The translations under genes and the position numbers were made by a program. The notes beneath the pieces are model-generated. The model worked only from the letters and a program-made list of their open reading frames with translations. It did no database searches and was not told the origin of the DNA. From Bacillota bacterium (GTDB taxonomy: Bacteria > Bacillota > Dethiobacteria > Dethiobacterales > Dethiobacteraceae), in NCBI GenBank assembly GCA_012800795.1, contig JAAZIQ010000005.1, positions 1 through 49,207 of the forward strand: a stretch of DNA of 49,207 bases. The letters are read 5' to 3'. Positions 44,386 to 49,207 of this stretch are shown here, piece after piece. The first letter of the stretch is position 1. Every line of letters starts with the position of its first letter.

Positions 44386-45138
44386 ATGAAAGTTGGTGCT
44401 GCAGTGAAAGCGGTAATTTTAAACTCCGGTCTGGGTCAACGCATGGGAGAAGAAACTAAAAATAAACCGAAATGTATGGTGGAAATTGCAGCGCAGGAAA
44501 CCATTATTTCGCGTCAAATTAAACAACTGCTTAAACACAACATTGATGACTTAATTATTACTACCGGTCCTTTTGCAGATAAGCTGCAAAATTATGTGGG
44601 CAAAGCGTTTCCGCAGCTAAAAGTTACTTATGTCCACAACCCCCGTTATGCTTCTACCAATTATATTTATTCACTCTTTTTAGCAAAGAAATATTTAACC
44701 AGTGAGTTTCTGCTTTTGCATGGTGATTTAGTTTTTGACACTGCTTTACTGGCCAAAACTTTACAATCCCCTCATCCCAATACTGTTCTCGTTAATCGCG
44801 AAGCGGTTTTGCCGGAAAAAGATTTTAAAGCAAGACTCATCAATAATCGGGTGCAGGAAATTTCCATTCATATTTTTGGCGATGACTGTGCCTTCTTAAT
44901 TCCTTTATATAAAATCAGTCCTGCCCTGGCCGCGGCATGGCTTACCGAAATAGAAGCATTTGTGCAGCGAGGGGAAATAAATGTTTATGCAGAAAATGCG
45001 CTCAATAATATTTTAGCCAAGCATAATATGCAGCCGGTTTATTTTAACCAGGAACTATGTACGGAAATAGATAATCCGGCAGATTTACAAAAGGTAAGAA
45101 CTGCTTTGACTGCGGAGGCAGAAATATATGATCATTAG
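44386..45138 (+). CDS. LicC-like nucleotidylyltransferase
   Basis: The 250-residue protein is a Rossmann-type nucleotidyltransferase with the phosphate-binding loop AVILNSGLGQRM, a lysine-rich segment NKPKCMVEI, and the acidic FLLLHGDLVFD. The pattern is closest to LicC-type phosphocholine cytidylyltransferases and related small-alcohol-phosphate transferases. I infer that it activates 2-hydroxyethylphosphonate, or another phospho-alcohol, with CTP for the downstream transferases. It follows the decarboxylase by 6 bases. The site before ATG 44386 is weak; GTG 44404 is an alternative. It overlaps the next gene by 11 bases. Confidence 0.78.
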   Translation: MKVGAAVKAVILNSGLGQRMGEETKNKPKCMVEIAAQETIISRQIKQLLKHNIDDLIITTGPFADKLQNYVGKAFPQLKVTYVHNPRYASTNYIYSLFLAKKYLTSEFLLLHGDLVFDTALLAKTLQSPHPNTVLVNREAVLPEKDFKARLINNRVQEISIHIFGDDCAFLIPLYKISPALAAAWLTEIEAFVQRGEINVYAENALNNILAKHNMQPVYFNQELCTEIDNPADLQKVRTALTAEAEIYDH

Positions 45139-45946
45139 CGAATACCGCCAATTGTGCCAGAAAAATGAGCAGGAAAATTATTTGGTTGACAAATATATCA
45201 TGAGAAAAATTTCCATCTACTTTACTATCCTCTTTATTAAATTGCGTTTTCCTGCTAATCTAGCCACCTTTCTAAGTCTATTGGCATCACTTGGCAGCTG
45301 TTATTTCCTGCTGCAAAATACTCCTACGGCCATGGTTCTTGGTCCCGCCCTTATTTTCACTTACTATATGTTGGACCATGTGGACGGGGAACTAGCACGT
45401 TTTTATATCAAGCAGGGGCGGCAGCAGCCGTCACTGCAGGGACAATATTTTGATGTCTTAATTCACAAATATTCCACTAATCTAATGCTGTTTTCCTTAG
45501 GTGTCAGCGTTTACAAACTCTTTAACTATCGATTTGCCGTCATTTTAGGTTTTGCTGCCTGCATATGTTTTAGTGCTTTCCCCAATCTTTTGGCGGCACA
45601 GGTTATTGTCCAAAAGCTGGCGCAGCAAAAAGAAGCAGTGGAAGATGAAGCAGTACAGGATGTGCTTAATCTACTGGAGAAAAAGCAGGAACAAATAAAA
45701 AAAATCAATAGTACCAACCCCTTGGACAGGCTGAAAAAAATTATTACTGAACTGCTCTTTTTCCCCGGCGCCCTAATCAGTATTATGCTGGTAACACTGT
45801 CTGATCTTGTCATCTCTCCCTTTACAATCTTAAACTATTCGGTAAATATCCGTTTGTTGTTTTTATTAGCCGTTACTCCGATTTATTTAGCCAATGCCCT
45901 CCGCCAGGCATTAAAATGGCTGCATAAATTTCAGCAGATAGCTTAA
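45128..45946 (+). CDS. CDP-alcohol phosphotransferase family membrane protein, copy 1
   Basis: The 272-residue protein has about six membrane segments and the CDP-alcohol phosphotransferase signature DHVDGELAR ... G-QYF-D-VLI-H near residues 82-115. The first three aspartates and the AR pair are in place. The fourth aspartate, which acts as base in typical members, is histidine (FDVLIHKY), and the stretch between AR and G is longer than usual. Such enzymes move a phospho-alcohol from a CDP or CMP donor to a hydroxyl acceptor in the membrane. I infer that it uses the CMP-phosphonate made by the upstream genes, on a lipid or polyprenyl-linked acceptor. A charged insertion (EAVEDEAVQDVLNLLEKKQEQIKK) separates later helices. 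Confidence 0.82.
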   Translation: MIISEYRQLCQKNEQENYLVDKYIMRKISIYFTILFIKLRFPANLATFLSLLASLGSCYFLLQNTPTAMVLGPALIFTYYMLDHVDGELARFYIKQGRQQPSLQGQYFDVLIHKYSTNLMLFSLGVSVYKLFNYRFAVILGFAACICFSAFPNLLAAQVIVQKLAQQKEAVEDEAVQDVLNLLEKKQEQIKKINSTNPLDRLKKIITELLFFPGALISIMLVTLSDLVISPFTILNYSVNIRLLFLLAVTPIYLANALRQALKWLHKFQQIA

Positions 45947-45964
45947 AAGGCAGGAGGGGAGTTT

Positions 45965-46774
45965 ATGTCCCTTGACAGTTACCGTCAATTATGTCAGAAA
46001 AATAATGAAGAAAACTATCTTTTGGATAAGTTGATTTTCCGTAAAATGTCTATCTTTGTTACAATTCTTTTCCTTAAACTTGGCATTACCGCCAATCAAG
46101 CCACATTTTTAAGCCTCATAGCTTCTCTGGCCAGCCTTTACTTTCTCACTTTAAATAGCCGTACTGCGCTAATTACGGCAGCAAGCCTCATTTTTACCTA
46201 CTATATACTGGATCATGTAGATGGTGAGCTGGCCCGCTATGCCATTAAAACCGGCCAAAGCAAGCCTAATCTGAAAGGACATTATTTTGACGTCTTAATA
46301 CATCGCTACTCCTCTAACTTAATGGTCTTTTTTATGAGCCTTAGTATCTATAAGCAATATGGCTACAGCTGGGCAGTTTTGCTGGGCTTTATAGGCTGCA
46401 TTGGCATAAGTTCATTTCCCAATGTGGTGGCGGCACAAATTATAGCCGGCAAAATTGCGCGGGATAAAGAAGCCGTTTTTACCGATCCGGCTCTGGTTAA
46501 GGTGCTGGCCGAATTGGAGAAAAAACAATTGCAAATACAGGCTGTTCACCACGGCAGTCTTTTCGATAGATTATTAAAATTACTGATAGAATCTTTGTTT
46601 TTCCCCGGGCATATTATTCTACTGGTCTTAACTCTTCTCATTGATGCTTTTTGGCTCGGTTTCCCGGCTTTTAATCTTCGCTGTGTCTTTCTTGTTGTTT
46701 TTACGCTGTTGTACACGGTAAAAACCATTATGCAAAGTATTGTTTGGCTAATTAAACTAAAACAAATTGCCTAA
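45965..46774 (+). CDS. CDP-alcohol phosphotransferase family membrane protein, copy 2
   Basis: The 269-residue protein is a tandem paralogue of the gene before it, with the same start (SYRQLCQKN.EENYLLDK), the same DHVDGELAR motif and the same replacement of the fourth aspartate by histidine (FDVLIHRY). The six-helix layout and the charged insertion near residues 165-190 are also kept. The sequences have clearly diverged, so duplication is not recent. The copies could form a heterodimer or act on different acceptors; the family is normally dimeric. AGGAGGGG precedes the start. Keeping the Asp-to-His change in both copies argues that it is functional. Confidence 0.82.
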   Translation: MSLDSYRQLCQKNNEENYLLDKLIFRKMSIFVTILFLKLGITANQATFLSLIASLASLYFLTLNSRTALITAASLIFTYYILDHVDGELARYAIKTGQSKPNLKGHYFDVLIHRYSSNLMVFFMSLSIYKQYGYSWAVLLGFIGCIGISSFPNVVAAQIIAGKIARDKEAVFTDPALVKVLAELEKKQLQIQAVHHGSLFDRLLKLLIESLFFPGHIILLVLTLLIDAFWLGFPAFNLRCVFLVVFTLLYTVKTIMQSIVWLIKLKQIA

Positions 46775-46794
46775 ACCGGATAGGAAGTGGCTTT

Positions 46795-47487
46795 ATGAAC
46801 AAACAGCTGCAGGATGTACTGGCTCTTTTGAACCGGCATAAAATTAACTATTGGTTGGACAGCGGTACTTTACTGGGATTAATGCGCCAAGGTGAGCTTT
46901 TGGAAAATGACGGGGATTTGGATTTTGGCATTTGGGATGTGGAGCTGGAGAAACTGCAAAAAATCATACCATCTTTTCAGCAAGCAGGATATCAAGTTTA
47001 TGCAGCTTACTACCAAGGACAAGTGTTTAAATACAATTTTACTCCCCGGAATCTGAAAAAATGGCGTACAATCGACATTAATGTCTACCGCAAGGCAGCA
47101 GGATATGCCTGGTGCCCCATGTACTATTTTAAATTTAGCGCCAGTACTAAAAAAGCAAGTCCTAAGCCAAAAAAACTGGCGCCAAAAATTCGCACACTTA
47201 TGCGCAGTCTTTGGAAAAGGCTGAACACCAAACTTTCCATTAAAGTGCATATTGACCGCCTCCCTTGGCGTCCTTTTCTAGTGCTTGGTACTTGGTGGAT
47301 ACCTGCAGAATTTTATGAGCAGCGTCATTTTGACCCAAGCATTCAAGCCTGGTGCCCACACAGATGGGAAGATTACCTTGCCTATCGCTACGGCAACTGG
47401 CAGCAGGAACAAGAAAATTGGGTATTTTACCGGGACGACCAAGGCATTAAGGCAAAAGCACCGAGAGATTTAATTAGCGCAAATTAA
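46795..47487 (+). CDS. LicD family phosphotransferase (small form)
   Basis: The 230-residue protein has the LicD/fukutin nucleotidyltransferase core INYWLDSGTLLGLMRQGELLENDGDLDFGI at residues 18-47, with the acidic metal site DGDLD. Compared with the two LicD domains at 30-32.7 kb it is short and keeps only the catalytic core plus a basic region (about 120-150). LicD enzymes transfer phosphocholine or related groups from CDP donors to cell-surface glycans. In this cluster it may add the phosphonate, or another substituent, to the polymer. A GGAAGTGG site precedes the ATG. Confidence 0.83.
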   Translation: MNKQLQDVLALLNRHKINYWLDSGTLLGLMRQGELLENDGDLDFGIWDVELEKLQKIIPSFQQAGYQVYAAYYQGQVFKYNFTPRNLKKWRTIDINVYRKAAGYAWCPMYYFKFSASTKKASPKPKKLAPKIRTLMRSLWKRLNTKLSIKVHIDRLPWRPFLVLGTWWIPAEFYEQRHFDPSIQAWCPHRWEDYLAYRYGNWQQEQENWVFYRDDQGIKAKAPRDLISAN

Positions 47488-47585
47488 AGCCGGCTTGTAC
47501 CAGGAACCAAATGGTGCAGTTGGCGTCTATAAATAGATAGAGAGAAAGCGTAAGCAGGAAGCAAAGATATTAAGGGGTGGGTTAA

Positions 47586-48929
47586 ATGGTTACCAATGTA
47601 CCAAAAACCTGGATTAATTACTTACAAATGTTAGGGGATGTGTTGATTTTAAATGCTTCTGTGGCTTTAGCGCTTACCATCCGTCAAGATTGGGTTTACT
47701 TTATAGCCAATAGAGATTTGCATATTATGGCGCTTATTTTCTTTTCCATAATCACACTTTTCTTTTTTAACTTCTACGGCTTGTATAGTACTGTCAATAA
47801 AGACTGGACAGATATCATTGCAGCGGTTTTTGCCTCTCTAATCTTTTTAAGCTTGGCCGTTGCTGCCTTTAGCTATGTTATCCCAAACTATGTTTTCCCG
47901 CGCCGTGTTTTGTTTACTTTCATCTGTTTATTTGGTCCGTCAGTGGCGTTGTGGCGCTGGATACTGCTGCTAATTGAGCGCCGCATTACTCCGGCCAAAA
48001 GAGTGATCATAGTCGCCACTGAAGGCGAAATTCCCTCTTTAGTTGACAAGCTAAACGGCAAGCACATTTTTTTAGGCGCTATTAGTGAACAGCAAAAACA
48101 TAACGCCGCTTATCCTAATTTAGGTACTTTTACTGAGGCAGAGGAAATTTTTAAAACTTATGCACCGGATATAGTACTTATTTCCGGCAGTCTTCCGGAA
48201 GAAATAAAAAGCAATATTGTGCTTTTGGGACTGACATTTCCCTGCACACTCTATGTAGTACCAAATATCTATGAAATTATGGTGGGGCAATCAACAATTG
48301 ATCAATTCCAGGATACACCTGTTTTGCAGATTCGTTTTAACCACAAACCCGAAACGGAAATTATAAAACGCATGCTAGATTGTTTAGTGGCTATTTTCGT
48401 CTTAATTATTACTCTACCCATTACTCTGCTTGCCGCTTTGGCCATTAAACTTACTTCCCCGGGCCCCGTTTTTTATACACAGGAACGGGTGGGGCGTCAG
48501 AATAAACGTTTTATGCTGTACAAATTCCGTACAATGGTCCATAATGCTGAAGCTGCCACCGGCCCGGTTTTGTCTTCAGAAAATGATAAACGTGTAACTA
48601 AGGTCGGCCGCATTCTGCGTGCCACCAGAATAGATGAATTGCCGCAGCTCATAAATGTCTTAAAAGGCGATATGAGTATAGTCGGTCCCCGGCCGGAACG
48701 CCCCGTTTTTGTAGAACGCTATAAAAAAGAAGTGCCCGGTTATGCCTATCGCCACGTCATTGATGCCGGCATTACAGGCCTAGCACAAGTCTCCGGTAAG
48801 TACAGTACTTCCCCCGAAGATAAATTGCGCTATGACCTCCTATATGCCAAAGGAGCTTCTCCCCTTTTTGACCTGCGCATTATGCTGCAGACAATTAAAG
48901 TGGTGTTTTCAAGAGACAAAGCGTCTTAA
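47586..48929 (+). CDS. Polyprenyl-phosphate sugar-1-phosphate transferase (WbaP/EpsL type)
   Basis: This 447-residue enzyme starts lipid-linked glycan synthesis by moving a sugar phosphate from a nucleotide sugar to undecaprenyl phosphate. It has four to five N-terminal membrane helices (about 10-130), a Rossmann-like middle (about 135-250) and the C-terminal catalytic domain. That domain has one membrane hairpin (about 260-285), [41 protein letters not shown] and [10 protein letters not shown]. Catalytic Asp/Glu (the DELPQ region) are present. With a TagO-type gene just after, the locus has two different candidate initiating enzymes. AAGGGGTGG precedes the ATG. Confidence 0.94.
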   Translation: MVTNVPKTWINYLQMLGDVLILNASVALALTIRQDWVYFIANRDLHIMALIFFSIITLFFFNFYGLYSTVNKDWTDIIAAVFASLIFLSLAVAAFSYVIPNYVFPRRVLFTFICLFGPSVALWRWILLLIERRITPAKRVIIVATEGEIPSLVDKLNGKHIFLGAISEQQKHNAAYPNLGTFTEAEEIFKTYAPDIVLISGSLPEEIKSNIVLLGLTFPCTLYVVPNIYEIMVGQSTIDQFQDTPVLQIRFNHKPETEIIKRMLDCLVAIFVLIITLPITLLAALAIKLTSPGPVFYTQERVGRQNKRFMLYKFRTMVHNAEAATGPVLSSENDKRVTKVGRILRATRIDELPQLINVLKGDMSIVGPRPERPVFVERYKKEVPGYAYRHVIDAGITGLAQVSGKYSTSPEDKLRYDLLYAKGASPLFDLRIMLQTIKVVFSRDKAS

Positions 48930-48940
48930 AAGCAGTTAAC

Positions 48941-48963
48941 TAGCCTGCTTCATAGGCAGGCTA
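48941..48963 (+). terminator. Hairpin after the sugar transferase gene
   Basis: TAGCCTGC / GCAGGCTA with a 7-base loop forms a perfect 8-bp stem, but only ATTAATAT follows, so termination would be weak. Confidence 0.5.
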
Positions 48964-49000
48964 ATTAATATCCACTGCTCTGTAATCCCAATATTTGCTA

Positions 49001-49029
49001 TTGTGAGAAAATACAATTTTTAGTATAAT
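49001..49029 (+). promoter_or_regulatory. Sigma-A-type promoter for the TagO/WecA-type gene
   Basis: TTGTGA (49001-49006), a 17-base spacer and TATAAT (49024-49029) lie about 60 bases before the start codon. This gives the last gene its own vegetative promoter, separate from the phosphonate operon. Confidence 0.75.
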
Positions 49030-49091
49030 GGTAAAGAATGATTAGCCAGAGAAAAGAGCATCGGTTTTGAATGTTTACTGGGGGAAGAACT

Positions 49092-49207
49092 ATGCTTCAA
49101 TTTATCTTGCCTTTTTCCATTGCTTTTATAGTTAGTCTTGTTGCCACACCGCTTATTGCCCGCCTTGCTTTCCTTATCGGTGCAGTGGACAAGCCCAATG
49201 CCCGTAA
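49092..49207 (+). CDS. Start of TagO/WecA-type polyprenyl-phosphate GlcNAc-1-phosphate transferase (3' end missing)
   Basis: Thirty-eight codons are visible from ATG 49092, which follows a GGGGGAAG site, before the window ends. They encode a first membrane helix (FILPFSIAFIVSLVATPL) and then ARLAFLIGAVDKPNAR. The TPLIARLAFxIGAVDKPNxR pattern is the well-known N-terminus of the MraY/WecA/TagO family that loads GlcNAc-phosphate on undecaprenyl phosphate. In Gram-positive bacteria this enzyme starts wall teichoic acid and related polymers, in keeping with the LCP and ABC genes upstream. The call rests on a short piece. Confidence 0.8.
   Translation, partial: MLQFILPFSIAFIVSLVATPLIARLAFLIGAVDKPNAR

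Overview
The window comes from the chromosome of an endospore-forming, Clostridia-like member of the Bacillota (Firmicutes). Evidence for this is sigG, spoIIR, spoIID, spoIIQ and spoIIID, Gram-positive ribosome-binding sites, several TTG and GTG starts, LCP wall-polymer ligases, and a gene order that follows the Bacillus subtilis rpmE-to-mbl segment. Genus and species cannot be told from the sequence.

Region 1 (1-13.5 kb) is housekeeping: the end of a LysM/M23 peptidase, rpmE, yqhQ (DUF1385), prfA-prmC, sigG-spoIIR behind a near-perfect sigma-F promoter, a Na/Pi-cotransporter-like protein, a YibE/F membrane protein, divergent larB-larC, then tsaC(ywlC)-ywlE-rpiB-glyA. Region 2 (13.5-23.5 kb) holds upp and comEB and then a nine-gene V/A-type ATPase operon, placed where B. 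subtilis has its F-type ATPase. The K ring subunit carries the Na+-ligand residues known from Enterococcus hirae NtpK. The last gene, for central-stalk subunit D, has an in-frame TAA at codon 42. Region 3 (23.5-29.2 kb) is ywmB-murA-spoIID-spoIIQ-spoIIID-mbl, with recognisable sporulation promoters.

Region 4 (29.3-49.2 kb) is accessory and concerns the cell surface. It opens with an orphan Phd/YefM-type antitoxin and a more A+T-rich three-gene insert: a degenerate Fe-ADH domain fused to two LicD domains, an IspD/TarI-like cytidylyltransferase, and an extended SDR. Next come two LCP ligases flanking a PHP phosphoesterase, then an ABC-2 polysaccharide exporter whose ATPase is a tandem fusion of two NBDs. 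A complete predicted route to 2-hydroxyethylphosphonate follows: PEP mutase fused to a nucleotidylyltransferase domain, phosphonopyruvate decarboxylase, and an Fe-ADH reductase. After it lie a LicC-like nucleotidylyltransferase, two tandem CDP-alcohol phosphotransferases with an unusual Asp-to-His change, a small LicD protein, a polyprenyl-phosphate sugar phosphotransferase, and the start of a TagO/WecA-type gene.

My reading of region 4 is that the cell makes a phosphonate, activates it as a CMP ester, and attaches it to a lipid or an exported wall glycan. This is the most promising candidate system in the window. The individual enzyme families are established; the combined pathway is inference.
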